A stretch of 64,000 nucleotides of DNA from DASQDN01 sp963825845. Its GTDB lineage: Bacteria; Acidobacteriota; Terriglobia; Bryobacterales; Bryobacteraceae. Location of the stretch: positions 134,123 to 198,122 of the forward strand of contig CAWGVL010000029.1 of the NCBI GenBank assembly GCA_963825845.1, written 5' to 3'. Of the stretch, positions 38,458-47,639 are shown piece by piece. The position numbers were made by a program, and so were the translations under genes. Below the pieces are notes generated by a model. That model did not search any database and had not been told where the DNA came from. It saw only the letters and a program-made list of their open reading frames with translations. Each line of letters starts with the position of its first letter. The first letter of the stretch is position 1.

Positions 38458-39790
38458 CAGATCGTTTCCCCTGACAAGACGCGATACGCTTCGCGCTGCG
38501 CTTGTGGCGGCCGTCCCCGCCGCTCAACTAGCTAACGCCCAACGTGTCAAGGGGCTCCCGCCGATTCGGATCACTAACGTCAAGGTCATCCGTACTTGCC
38601 CTCCCTTCCCCGGCTTTAATCTAAAGGCGTACACGCGATTGGTGGTCACCAAAGTCGAAACATCTGAACCCGGCCTCTACGGCGTGGGCTGCGCGACCTA
38701 TACGTTTCGACCAGAAGCGGTATCCGTAGCCATCGAGCAGTACATCAAGCCATTTGTTATTGGTAAAGATCCCGAGATGGTCGAGGATCTTTGGGCGGGT
38801 ATGAACGCCAGTTCTCTTTGGCGTAGCGGACCGGTGCTTCACAACGCCATCAGCGGGATTGACATGGCTCTTTGGGATATCAAAAGCAAGCGCGCGGGCA
38901 TGCCCCTGTATCAATTCCTTGGCGGAAAGATGCGCTCGGCCGCCCAATGCTATGCGCATACGGGGGGCCGTGATGGAAAGGAATGCGCCGAGAACGTGCA
39001 ACGGCTCTCGGCGGAGGGTTATCGTCATATCCGCATCGAATTGACCGATACGACAGTCGCCGCGAACGAGCGTACTCTCACCGATGCAACTCGCGGTCTG
39101 CCGACCGAGATGATGCAAAACGGAGCGCGCTATGTCCAGGGCACTCCGAAGTTATTTGCCGAAGTCCGCAAGATCTGTGGTGATGAGGTCGAGCTATTGC
39201 ACGACATTCACGGGGAACTGCACCCTGTAGAGTGCATCGACATGATCAAACGGATCGAACCGTACAGGCCATACTTCATCGAGGATCCGTTCTATCCCGA
39301 AGAGATCGGCTTTATGACTCGTCTGCGCCAAGCAACAACGGTTCCAATCGCCCTCGGTGAGAAGTTCGTCAACAAGCATGAGTTTGTGGGGCTAATTAAG
39401 GATCGACTCATCGACTTCATCCGCGTTCACCAGTCCTACATCGGCGGAATCACGGCGGCACGCCGTCTGGCGATTTTATGCGAGTGGTACGGCGTACGCA
39501 CGGCCTGGCACGCGCCTCGTGACACTTCTCCCATAGGCCACGCCGCCAACCTCCACCTCGATCTTGCAGTTCCAAATTTTGGCATCCAGGAACGCATCGT
39601 GTTTGGAGAGACGGTGGAAGAGGTCTTTCCGGGCTGCCCGCAGATTCGTAACGGCATGATGTTTGCGAACGATTCACCCGGTCTCGGAATCGACATCAAT
39701 GAGAAGCTTGCAGCCAAATACCCACATCCAAATGATCCCGGCAACTTCGGCCCCAAGCGAAGACGCGAAGGCGGCATCGTAGAAAACTAA
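38429..39790 (+). CDS. Tat-exported enolase-superfamily (ManD-like) dehydratase
   Basis: 453 residues from a GTG at 38429 (a GTG at 38444 is an alternative), overlapping the aminotransferase end. A Tat signal (LTRRDTLRAALVAAVPAAQL) precedes the capping domain. Metal ligands D259, E285 and E311 keep the 26/26 spacing of ManD. The catalytic-type His residues are both present: H261 (HDIHG) and the His of TAWHAPRD. Of the three ManD-like paralogues it is the only one with the full set, so it is the best candidate for a working D-mannonate or D-gluconate-type dehydratase. The 17-bp gap to the next paralogue indicates co-transcription. Confidence 0.87.
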   Translation: MRSRTVARTDRSFPLTRRDTLRAALVAAVPAAQLANAQRVKGLPPIRITNVKVIRTCPPFPGFNLKAYTRLVVTKVETSEPGLYGVGCATYTFRPEAVSVAIEQYIKPFVIGKDPEMVEDLWAGMNASSLWRSGPVLHNAISGIDMALWDIKSKRAGMPLYQFLGGKMRSAAQCYAHTGGRDGKECAENVQRLSAEGYRHIRIELTDTTVAANERTLTDATRGLPTEMMQNGARYVQGTPKLFAEVRKICGDEVELLHDIHGELHPVECIDMIKRIEPYRPYFIEDPFYPEEIGFMTRLRQATTVPIALGEKFVNKHEFVGLIKDRLIDFIRVHQSYIGGITAARRLAILCEWYGVRTAWHAPRDTSPIGHAANLHLDLAVPNFGIQERIVFGETVEEVFPGCPQIRNGMMFANDSPGLGIDINEKLAAKYPHPNDPGNFGPKRRREGGIVEN

Positions 39791-39807
39791 TGGCGGAGAA
39801 CTAGAAC

Positions 39808-41118
39808 GTGAGGCGTCGCGAACTGCTTGGTGTTCCTGGTTTGGCTCTGGCACAAACGGCCACTCCACGACGAGGTCTTCCTCCGCTGAAGATCACAGAT
39901 GTAAAAGTGATCTGCACAAATCCACCGTATCGTGACGGCACAATTTCCACGATGCAGCGGCTCGTCATCGCAAAAGTCGAGACGAGTGAACCGGGATTAT
40001 ACGGTCTAGGGTGTGCTTCGTTCGTGTTTCGACCAGCAGCGGTCATGACATTCATCGAAAGATACCTGAAGCCGTTCGTGATCGGTAAGGATCCCGAAAT
40101 GGTATCCGACCTCTATCACTCGATGAATGCAAGCGGCTTGTGGAGGGGCGGCCCCGCCGAGAATTATGCGGTAGCAGGTATCGATATCGCGCTGTGGGAC
40201 ATCAAGGCAAAACGTGCGAATATGCCGCTGTACGAACTCTTCGGTGGTAAGATGCGGGCCGCGGTACATTGCTATGGTGATGCGGGGGGCAACACCGGTG
40301 AGGAGATGGCCGACAGTGTCCAGAAGGCGCTGGCCAGCGGCTACACGCATGTACGCCTCAACTATCGCGGCTCCAAGGTGGATCCGACGCCGGCCTTATC
40401 CGGCATGCCTCTCGGAACGTCGCTTGGCTCGGATCCCGTCATTGATCCGGACGAGTGGGGGCGTGAGATCCCAAAGATTTTCGAGCACGTCCGGAAAGTC
40501 GTCGGGGACAAGCCTGAGTTGATGCAACATCTGCACGGCCAACTTCCTCCGATCACGACGATTCAGATGATCAAGCGCCTTGAACCGCTACGGCCTTACT
40601 TTTTCGAGGACCCGTTTTATCCCGAGGACATAAGCTACCTGAAGGTACTTCGACCACAAACCAGCGTCCCGATCGCCATCGGCGAGAAGTTCGCAAACCG
40701 TCACGATTACATAGAGTTGGTGAGCAATCAATTGCTCGACTTTATCCGTGTGCATATACCGACGATCGGCGGCTTGACCATGGCTTACAAGCTTGCCGTG
40801 CTTGGTAACTGGTTCAATGTGCGAACTGCCTGGCACGCGCCAGGAGACCTTTCGCCAGTAGGACACGCGGTAAATGGGCATCTGGACCTTGCGTCGCCTA
40901 ACTTCGGTATTCAGGAAGGCGCGTTTATTCCCAGCGATGCGGTGCGCGAGATCTTCCCCGGAACACCGGAGATACGAAAAGGATACTTGTTCCTCAATGA
41001 AGCTCCCGGCCATGGTGTAGATCTGGACGAACGCGCTGCTGCGAAGTATCCGTGTTCGATGCAAGATGGCAACTTCGGCCCGAAGCGCTTTCCAAACGGA
41101 TCTATCGTCAGCAACTAA
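39808..41118 (+). CDS. Enolase-superfamily (ManD-like) protein with altered metal site
   Basis: 436 residues from a GTG at 39808 preceded by GGAG. It is a close paralogue of the upstream gene: the same ETSEPGLYGLGCA, SMNASGLWRGGP, EDPFYPED and GEKFANRHDY segments. At the first metal-ligand position, where relatives have Asp, it has His (H241 in MQHLHG); E267 and E293 are kept, as are H243 and the TAWHAPGD histidine. A His ligand is unusual and could alter metal or substrate use. The Tat-like signal is short (MRRRELLGVPGLALAQ). It runs two bases before the sulfatase ATG. Confidence 0.87.
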   Translation: MRRRELLGVPGLALAQTATPRRGLPPLKITDVKVICTNPPYRDGTISTMQRLVIAKVETSEPGLYGLGCASFVFRPAAVMTFIERYLKPFVIGKDPEMVSDLYHSMNASGLWRGGPAENYAVAGIDIALWDIKAKRANMPLYELFGGKMRAAVHCYGDAGGNTGEEMADSVQKALASGYTHVRLNYRGSKVDPTPALSGMPLGTSLGSDPVIDPDEWGREIPKIFEHVRKVVGDKPELMQHLHGQLPPITTIQMIKRLEPLRPYFFEDPFYPEDISYLKVLRPQTSVPIAIGEKFANRHDYIELVSNQLLDFIRVHIPTIGGLTMAYKLAVLGNWFNVRTAWHAPGDLSPVGHAVNGHLDLASPNFGIQEGAFIPSDAVREIFPGTPEIRKGYLFLNEAPGHGVDLDERAAAKYPCSMQDGNFGPKRFPNGSIVSN

Positions 41119-41120
41119 GC

Positions 41121-42519
41121 ATGAATCGCCGCACCTTTCTCAGTACCGCTGCCGCTGCCGGGACGAATCCGCTGTTCGGTCAGACTAAGACGCCGCAGCG
41201 AACGTCCGAACTTTATCTTCATCCTCGCAGACGATCTCGGCTGGAGCGACCTTGGATGTTATGGTCATCCGTTCATCAAGACAACGAATCTCGATCGACT
41301 CGCAAGTCAGGGCACACGGTTCACACAGTTCTACGTAAACTCGGCGGTATGTTCCCCAAGCCGTGCCGCCTTCCTGACGGGGAATTTTCCCGCTCGCCAC
41401 CGGATCCACAGTGCTCTCGATATGCCAGAGGTCAACAAGCAGAACGGTTCCGCGGATTTCCTGGATCCGGTAGCTACCAATCTCGCGCGCGTCTTGAAAG
41501 AGTCCGGTTACACGACGGCACACTTCGGAAAATGGCATCTCAGCTCCACAGCCAAAGATCCGAAGCCGACGGCCTACGGCTTCGATGAATTCCGAACATC
41601 TTGGCCTGAAGCCGAGTCCGATCCATACTTCTGGTCGAAAACAACACAATTGATCGTTGACGATGCCATCCGTTTCATTGAGAAGAACAGGCACAAGCCT
41701 TTCTTCGTAAACCTGTGGACGCTGATTCCGCACGCCATCCTGAATCCGACACCTGCAGAGACAGCCCGCTATAGCGACTTCGGCCCTCCGAACGTGCCAT
41801 ATAAAGGCGCCCATCAGATTTATTACGGCGCGGTCAGTGGCATGGACGACCATATTGGACGTCTGCTCACGCGCATTAATGAATTGGGCCTCGACCGGAA
41901 CACGCTCGTTATCTTCTCCAGTGACAACGGTCCGGAAGAGATCGATATCTACAGCGTGAATCATAGCGGCGCCGGTTCTACCGGCGCTTTTCGGGGCCGT
42001 AAGCGTAGCCTCTACGAAGGTGGAATTCGAGTCCCATTTCTCGTACGCTGGCCGAATAGAGTTCCAGCGGGACGAGTAGACAATACGACGATCGCAACCG
42101 CCGTCGATCTCCTGCCCACATTGAGCAGCTTGGCCGGCGGCACTCTGCCGTCTTCCTATCAGCCTGACGGAGAAAGCTTGAGTCCAGCGTTAAGTGGAGC
42201 CGTTTACCGACGCAAGAAGCCGTTGCTGTGGGAGTGGCGATTCGATATCTATGGCCACGCAGTGAATCGTAGTCCTATGTTGGCTATTCGTGATGGCGAT
42301 TGGAAATTGCTGATGAATCCGGATCGCAGCCGCGTCGAGTTATTCAACGTTCCACGTGATCCAACAGAGTTGCAGAATCTCGCTGACCGGGAGGCGAAGG
42401 TCGTAGCGCGACTGTCGCGCCCGCTGCTGGAATGGCACAAATCCCTGCCGCCCGGTCCCGTGCGGCCAAGCGCCGGCAAGAATGATTTCCCAGGCCCATC
42501 CCTGGCACGCAAACCCTAA
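41121..42519 (+). CDS. Formylglycine-type sulfatase, one frameshift
   Basis: The start at 41121 (MNRRTFLSTAAAAG) is a Tat-like signal. One frame change near 41205 separates it from the sulfatase core; beyond it the frame is open to the end. The core has PNFIFILADDLGWSDLGCYG (metal Asp pair), the formylglycine signature CSPSRAAFLTG at about residue 80, HFGKWHL, VIFSSDNGPEE and YEGGIRVPFLVRWP. It should cleave sulfate esters from a sugar or glycan after maturation by a formylglycine-generating enzyme, which is not encoded in the window. It lies two bases after the enolase paralogue and two bases before the mutarotase. Confidence 0.87.
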
Positions 42520-42521
42520 CG

Positions 42522-43460
42522 ATGAGACTATACGGCAATCGGCATCACGCGTGCCGGATCAACGAATATCAATGGCGAGGACACAACCTGCTCGTCATGG
42601 AAAACGAGCTTGTCCGCGTGACAGTGCTCACGTCGAAGGGAGCGGATATCCTGGAGTTCCGCTACAAGCCAAACGATACAGATGTCCTTTGGCACGCGCC
42701 CCAGCCGATTCTGCCGCCGACCTTTGTTCCCACGAAGGCGCGTAGCGGCGGAGCCTTTCTCGATTACTATTCCGGCGGATGGCAGGAGATTTTCCCATCT
42801 GCCGGCCACTCGGTGAACGTTTCGGGAGCTGAGTTGGGACAGCATGGTGAGATAAGCCTGCAACCGTGGGACGTGCGTGTCTCCGAGGACAAAAGCGAAA
42901 GGATCACGGTCGAGTTTAGTGTTGAAACGATCCGCACACCGTTTCGCCTCGTCCGCGCCATGACGCTACAAACCGGCGACAGCACGTTGTTTCTCAAGGA
43001 AACAGCGACCAATCTTGGCTCCGAAAAACTTCCCTATGCGTGGGGACATCACCCGGTTTTCGGAGCGCCGTTTCTCGAAGCGGGTTGCGAAATCGATTTC
43101 CCCGCCTCGGATAATGGGCCTGCTCACAAGCAGAGCGTTCCCTCTATCGACGCACGTTCAGAAAAGGTAATCTGCTTGGAGAATGTGCGGGAAGGTAGAT
43201 TTCGTCTGAGTAATCGGCGGCTCGCGGTAGCCGCGGAGATGCGTTGGGACAAAGCGGTAATGCCATATCTCTGGTCTTGGCAGGTGTACGGCGGAAGCTG
43301 GCACTATCCGTATTATGGGCGAGCGTACTGTCTCGGGATCGAGCCATTTAGTTGCCCTGTCCAACCATTCGAAGACACGATGGCGCAGGGTCGCGCTATG
43401 CAGTTGGATGCCGGTAAAGACCGTGCTTTGACTGCCGAAATGCGTCTGGTCAAGTTGTAA
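42522..43460 (+). CDS. Aldose 1-epimerase (mutarotase)-like protein
   Basis: 312 residues of the galactose-mutarotase-like beta-sandwich. Visible features are ENELVRVTVLTSKGADILEF at the N-terminus, YAWGHHPVFGAPFLEAG with the His pair expected to protonate the ring oxygen, and GIEPF near the C-terminus for the catalytic Glu. No signal peptide. It probably interconverts anomers of a sugar released in this pathway. It is the last gene of the rightward arm, two bases after the sulfatase. The exact sugar is unknown; DUF4432-type relatives are possible. Confidence 0.8.
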   Translation: MRLYGNRHHACRINEYQWRGHNLLVMENELVRVTVLTSKGADILEFRYKPNDTDVLWHAPQPILPPTFVPTKARSGGAFLDYYSGGWQEIFPSAGHSVNVSGAELGQHGEISLQPWDVRVSEDKSERITVEFSVETIRTPFRLVRAMTLQTGDSTLFLKETATNLGSEKLPYAWGHHPVFGAPFLEAGCEIDFPASDNGPAHKQSVPSIDARSEKVICLENVREGRFRLSNRRLAVAAEMRWDKAVMPYLWSWQVYGGSWHYPYYGRAYCLGIEPFSCPVQPFEDTMAQGRAMQLDAGKDRALTAEMRLVKL

Positions 43461-43566
43461 CGCCATGCGAACTGCCGTAGCTGCGGATGCGCTGGCGCTT
43501 TTGGCATCATCTCTGTCGGGAGCAATCACTTCCAAGGTGCTCCTCATGATTCCCGATGACGAAGAC

Positions 43567-43873
43567 TTAAAGACGCGATACGCCGAAGGGTCGAAAAAGA
43601 AAGCGCACCGGTCGTGTCGTCGCATTGTCACCGGGCACTGTGCAGGACCTCGCGCTCTGGCGAGACATGCTATTAGGGCAGAAGCCCGATAGCTTTCTAT
43701 TCCCTACCGAACGCAACACTCCACCCAGCCGAGATAATCTCTGGAACCGGCACATGGCGCCGAAGGTCGTCGGTCGGGCTGGAATGGGCAAGGTTCCAGG
43801 TGCTATGCCGGACGAACGCCCAGCTCGCGCGCAAGGCATCCATTGACGACAAGTTGGCGCCATCGGACTGATG
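43567..43873 (+). pseudogene. Tyrosine recombinase (phage integrase) fragment
   Basis: The frame reads DTPKGRKRKRTGRVVALSP, then LWRDMLLGQKPDSFLFPTE and LWNRHMAPKV; after a frame change near 43785 it continues LEWARFQVLCRTNAQLARKA and stops. This is the middle of a tyrosine recombinase catalytic domain. The N-terminal part and the C-terminal HxxR...Tyr region are missing, so it is inactive. It marks the edge of the catabolic locus. Confidence 0.65.
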
Positions 43874-44117
43874 AAGTGCAAAACCAAAGAAACTGGTTGA
43901 GGGCGCAAGGCTTTGCAACCAGATGCGCCTTTTCAGTCAGTACTGCCTGAAAACAGGCGCGTTCACACTCGTAAACCCAGCGAACAGAGTCTGCTACCTG
44001 TTGTAACAAGTGGTACCCGACGTGCTCTCTTCAAGATAACGAGACACAAGAGACACACTCTTGCCGTCGATAATCGGCCTTATCCCATTTGAACACTTGC
44101 ATCTTGGGAGGAATTCC
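43874..44117. other. Stretch without recognisable gene
   Basis: About 240 bp after the recombinase fragment. I see no gene. It ends in a strong ribosome binding site, GGGAGGAA at 44106-44113. Confidence 0.35.
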
Positions 44118-44282
44118 ATGGCTTCCGTGTGGAAAGCACTAGCACCTGTGGATTCGACAAACGAGACAGAAGGACCTATGAAACAGGCAAGCAGCTATAC
44201 TCCCACTGATAGAATCTATTGTGCTGGGCGCCACGCTGAAGCGGCTCGTTATCGGTATAGAATCGGGTCTCGGGACTGCTAA
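44118..44282 (+). CDS. Possible small protein upstream of the PAS-LuxR gene
   Basis: 54 residues, starting at an ATG only four bases after GGGAGGAA, the strongest-looking ribosome binding site nearby. The sequence is hydrophilic with no motif I recognise. It ends nine bases before the LuxR-type gene. It may be a leader peptide, a short independent protein, or a frameshifted extension of the regulator's N-terminus. Confidence 0.35.
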   Translation: MASVWKALAPVDSTNETEGPMKQASSYTPTDRIYCAGRHAEAARYRYRIGSRDC

Positions 44283-44291
44283 ATCGTAAAG

Positions 44292-44945
44292 ATGTTCGCC
44301 GGAGATGTATACAAACTGCTTGAGGGTACCGCAGATGCGGCGTTCGTCGTCACTGTCGAAGGCGAGATATGCTCCTGGAATGCGGCCGCCGAAAAATTGA
44401 CAGGCTATGCCGCAGCCGATGTTCTGAGCAGGACCTGTCATGAAGTTCTCCAAGGCAGGGGCGCGCTCGGCACAGTTGTTTGTGGCGGCGAGTGTAGTGT
44501 GCACCACTGCGCGGTAGAAACTGAGTCGATACCGACGTTTGATCTCGAGATTACAACGCACTCCGGCGAGCGGAGATGGGTGAGCGTTTCAACGATCGTA
44601 TTTGATGACTCGCGGCTCCATAGGCGTCTCATTGCACATCTCCTTCACGACATCAGCGACCGTAAGGAATTGGAGCAAGCCTTTTCAAGAATGCTCGAAT
44701 TATCAAAACAGGTTCTTTCTGTTGGCAACGGGCCGACTAGGCCGTCTCCCGTCGAGCGGCTCTCCGAGCAAGAAGAACGCGTCCTGAAACTATTTGCTGC
44801 TGCGAAGAATTCGGCGCAAATCGCAAAGGAACTGAGTATTACCCTACCAACTTTAAGAAATCATCTCCACGCCATCAACCAGAAACTTCGTACGCACAAT
44901 AGGCTTGAGGCAGTTCTTCACGCAATAAAACGCGGTCTGATCTAG
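44292..44945 (+). CDS. PAS domain LuxR-type transcriptional regulator
   Basis: 217 residues. Residues ~5-125 form a PAS domain (GTADAAFVVTVEGEICSWNAAAEKLTGY), with a Cys-rich loop (VVCGGECSVHHC) that could carry a redox or metal cofactor. Residues ~150-217 form a LuxR/GerE helix-turn-helix (LSEQEERVLKLFAAAKNSAQIAKEL, LPTLRNHLHAINQKLRTHNR). There is no receiver domain, so it probably senses a small molecule or redox state directly. It stands alone 60 bp before the nested IS elements; targets cannot be named. Confidence 0.85.
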   Translation: MFAGDVYKLLEGTADAAFVVTVEGEICSWNAAAEKLTGYAAADVLSRTCHEVLQGRGALGTVVCGGECSVHHCAVETESIPTFDLEITTHSGERRWVSVSTIVFDDSRLHRRLIAHLLHDISDRKELEQAFSRMLELSKQVLSVGNGPTRPSPVERLSEQEERVLKLFAAAKNSAQIAKELSITLPTLRNHLHAINQKLRTHNRLEAVLHAIKRGLI

Positions 44946-45006
44946 CGCGAACCCCATCACTCTCGCAAATGTTTTCGGCGGGGCCTTTGCTTGTGCGCTT
45001 CGATAG

Positions 45007-45728
45007 CTAGTAAGCTGTCCCAGCGATTGGATTAGCAATGATTCTCCTGGTCGGGTCTGAATAGGACCAGCGGAATGGGCGCGCCACCTTGGCATAGGCA
45101 CGTATGTATTTCCGAATCTTGCGCGCCAAGTCAGCGACAGAAGTGAAGATGCCGCGGGCAAGCAGATCGCGCTGAATCTTTGCCAACCAGAGTTCGACCT
45201 GGTTCAACCACGAAGAGTATGTTGGCGTGAAATGAAAGCGAACCTTGGGATGTTTTGCGAGGAATTGCTCGACGGCTTTGGTCTTGTGTGCTGAGAGGTT
45301 ATCTAAGACAACGTGGATCTCTCTGGCCCAACGAGTTCGACTCACAAGGTCGGTTAAGAATACGATGAACTCATTGCTGGTGTGTCGCTTGGTGGTTTTC
45401 CCCTGCACCTTTCCGGTCTTCACATCCAGTGCCGCGTACAACGATAGGGTTCCATGTCGGTAATATTCGAACCCGTGTCGCCTCCGCTCGTCCAGGCGAC
45501 AGCGGCAGGACCGGGTCCAGACGATCGAGCGCCTGAATCGCGGTCTTCTCATCCACGCAAAACACGGCTGCATGCTGCGGCGGCTCCAAATAGAGTCCGA
45601 TTATGTCCGCAGCCTTGGCCTCGAAGTCTGGATCGTTGCTCGTCATGTAGTGCTGCAGTCGATGTGGCTGCAGTCGCGCTTGGGATAGGATTCGATGCAC
45701 GCTCGATTTGCTCACGCCCGTCTCGGCG
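45007..45728 (-). pseudogene. IS630-type transposase, C-terminal part (split by insertion)
   Basis: The DDE half of an IS630-family transposase: VSKSSVHRILSQARLQPHR, AVFCVDEKTAIQALDR (first Asp), GTLSLYAALDVKTGKV, REIHVVLDNLSAHKT (second Asp) and FHFTPTYSSWLNQVELWLAK (Glu). One frame change is present near 45530. The N-terminal half lies at 47241-47585, beyond an inserted element. The TAG stop lies just outside the inverted repeat, using target DNA. Confidence 0.85.
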
Positions 45729-45732
45729 CTAG

Positions 45733-47236
45733 CAGTCCGAGGCGGAAATCACATTATTAAAAAAACGAACGAGGAGTGGAAGCAAGCCGCGAGTTGATGA
45801 TCAGGCGATGCCTGCGGCGTGGACGTTACCGGGAACGACTCTTGCCGCGAATCATCACAAATCATCAGGCAAATAATGCAATGCAGAAGCTGCTGGAACG
45901 CATCAACGGGACTATTTCGCCTTCCTTGAAGTCCCCGAGGCGTTCCGAGTTCGCAGGCCCACCGCATCAGCAATCCGAGGTTTAGCCCGCATATGTGAAT
46001 CAACAGCCGCTTGAGAATGTTGTCACGACCCCGCAGGTGCACTCGCCTCATTCCGCCGGTTGTAAAGATGGGCGTTGATTCGTTCCAGCCGCTCTCCTCG
46101 TTGGCGTTGCAGCTTTGCGCCACGCTCCCCTTTGACACGTCGGCGGTTTCCGTAGACTGCCTTTTGCGCCGCCGATTGATCGATCCAACGCTGCGCGCCG
46201 CGGTCCGGTTCCGAAATATAGGTCCGAATCCGGCTTCCCCGATCTTCCGCACCACTTCCCGGCTGTGGTACCCCTTGTCGGTCACGACTTCCACGGGTCC
46301 ATTCGCGTTCACCATCCAGCCTCAACCGCTGGATTCACGGCTTCGGCGACAATACCGATGTGCTCGCTTGCTCGCTCCAGCGTTTCCTGCACCGTTTGCG
46401 TATCTCCGGCATCCGCTGGCTGCACGGTCACCGCAATCACCGCCCCCGTTTCCATGTCCACGGCATGCTCGGCCTTATGCGCTAAATGCGTACGCCCGTC
46501 TTTCATCTTGGTGATTCGCGCATCGGGATCTTGCGGATGCGTCCACTCCTGGTTGGATCCCTTCTTGGCCCGCTTGCGATCCAACGCGCCAGTTGTGATC
46601 GGGTCGGCGTTTCGATTCCCGACGCCTTCGCCAACTGGAGCAAAAATTCTTGGTATGTCTGACCCGTATCCCGCCGCACGATGCTTCGCAATGCTGCGTT
46701 CGCTTCCAGCGTCGTGGCATCGATCCCGATTGTCTTACCACGCAGTAAGCCGTGTTCCGCCAGCACCGTCAGAACCCACGCGAACACCAACTGATGCGTC
46801 TCCACGTCGATCAACCGCCGCGTCCGCGAGATCGTCGTTTGATCCGGCGCTGTTTCCTCTAAACCGACTCGCAGAAAGGCTCGAACGCTCAGCGAATCCG
46901 CTGCTCGCCAGGCGATTCCCCGCTCGCTATCGATTCCCTCGAAGTATCCCAGCAACAGCAGCCGAAAATAGATCCCCGGTGACAAGCCCGGCCTACCCAT
47001 GTTCTCGGCATAGAACCGCCGCCAGATACCTCCAGAATTCGTCGAAGCTGCATTTGTCCAGCAACACGTTCAGCCGCTCATAGAAAGGGTGGCCCGCCGG
47101 TCGCGCCAAAGTCGCTGTGGCCACCCACAACTCCTGTTGCCGTTCCCGTCCTTTCCTTGTTCCCATCGCCATGCCCAATTCTAAGCTGAAACATTAGCTA
47201 GTGGAAATGGTTTATGTGGATTTTCACCTCGGACTG
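45733..47236 (-). mobile_element. IS5/IS1182-type element inserted in the IS630 element
   Basis: 1504 bp. The inverted repeats start CAGTCCGAGG at both ends and match 16 of the first 20 bases. CTAG is duplicated on each side (45729-45732 and 47237-47240), fitting the YTAR target of IS5-group elements. The single transposase gene is on the minus strand and frameshifted. Confidence 0.8.
45749..47178 (-). pseudogene. IS5/IS1182-type DDE transposase, frameshifted
   Basis: The N-terminus is GTRKGRERQQELWVATATLA, then a DUF772-type domain (GIYFRLLLLGYFEGIDSERGI, LRVGLEETAPDQTTIS), and a DDE_Tnp_1 core: KTIGIDATTLEANAA (first Asp), MKDGRTHLAHKAEHAVDM, VTDKGYHSREVVRKI (second Asp) and ERINAHLYNTGGMRRVHLRG (C-terminal Arg/Glu part). 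The frame changes near 47000, 46560, 46315, 46225 and 46080. All catalytic blocks remain, so the copy is either recently inactivated or misread. Confidence 0.8.
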
Positions 47237-47240
47237 CTAG

Positions 47241-47585
47241 CTTGCGGACCGACCAGTGGGTGCTGCCATCACCAGGTTTCAGTTGCACCTTGCGGCATAT
47301 CTTCGCCTGAACCGCTGGCGTTGCTGTCCGAGGTGTGCTGCCCTTGTGTTGGGGTTCGAGGCCATCCAGGCCCATTTGTTCGAACCGCAGCTTCCAACGT
47401 GAGATCGTCGGCGCGGTTGTATGCAGGCTTCCCTTTATGACTTCGTATGTCACGCCATCAGCCAACGCCAAGATCAGTCGCGCCCGAAACACATCTCCAG
47501 CCGGCAAGCTACGCGACTGAGCCCACCGCATCAACTCCTCCCGCTGTTCTGTTGTCAGCGATAGCAACTCCCGATATCGTGTCAC
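47241..47585 (-). pseudogene. IS630-type transposase, N-terminal part
   Basis: The helix-turn-helix half of the interrupted IS630 transposase: TRYRELLSLTTEQREELMRW, VFRARLILALADG, TAPTISRWKLRFEQMGLDGL and THWSVRKLA. The sequence stops at the CTAG duplication; joined to the part ending at 45728 it continues into ETGVSKSSVHRIL with a one-base mismatch in frame. Confidence 0.85.
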
Positions 47586-47639
47586 AGAGCATAGACGTAC
47601 TCAGTCGAATATTCGTAACAGTATCACTGGGACAGCTTA

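Larger units (their letters stand above)
45013..47637 (-). mobile_element. IS630-family element, interrupted
   Basis: Terminal inverted repeats AGCTGTCCCAG (45013-45023, and its complement ending at 47637) are identical over the first 11 bases and match 14 of the first 15. Both ends are flanked by TA (45011-45012 and 47638-47639), the target duplication typical of IS630/Tc1-type elements. Without the inner insertion (45733-47236 plus one CTAG) the element would be about 1.1 kb. It cut a methyltransferase gene, whose 3' part begins at 47640. Confidence 0.8.

Noticed and set aside
41185..41964. Minus-strand open frame opposite the sulfatase
   Set aside because: The plus strand encodes the CSPSR sulfatase core; the antisense frame has no family motif.
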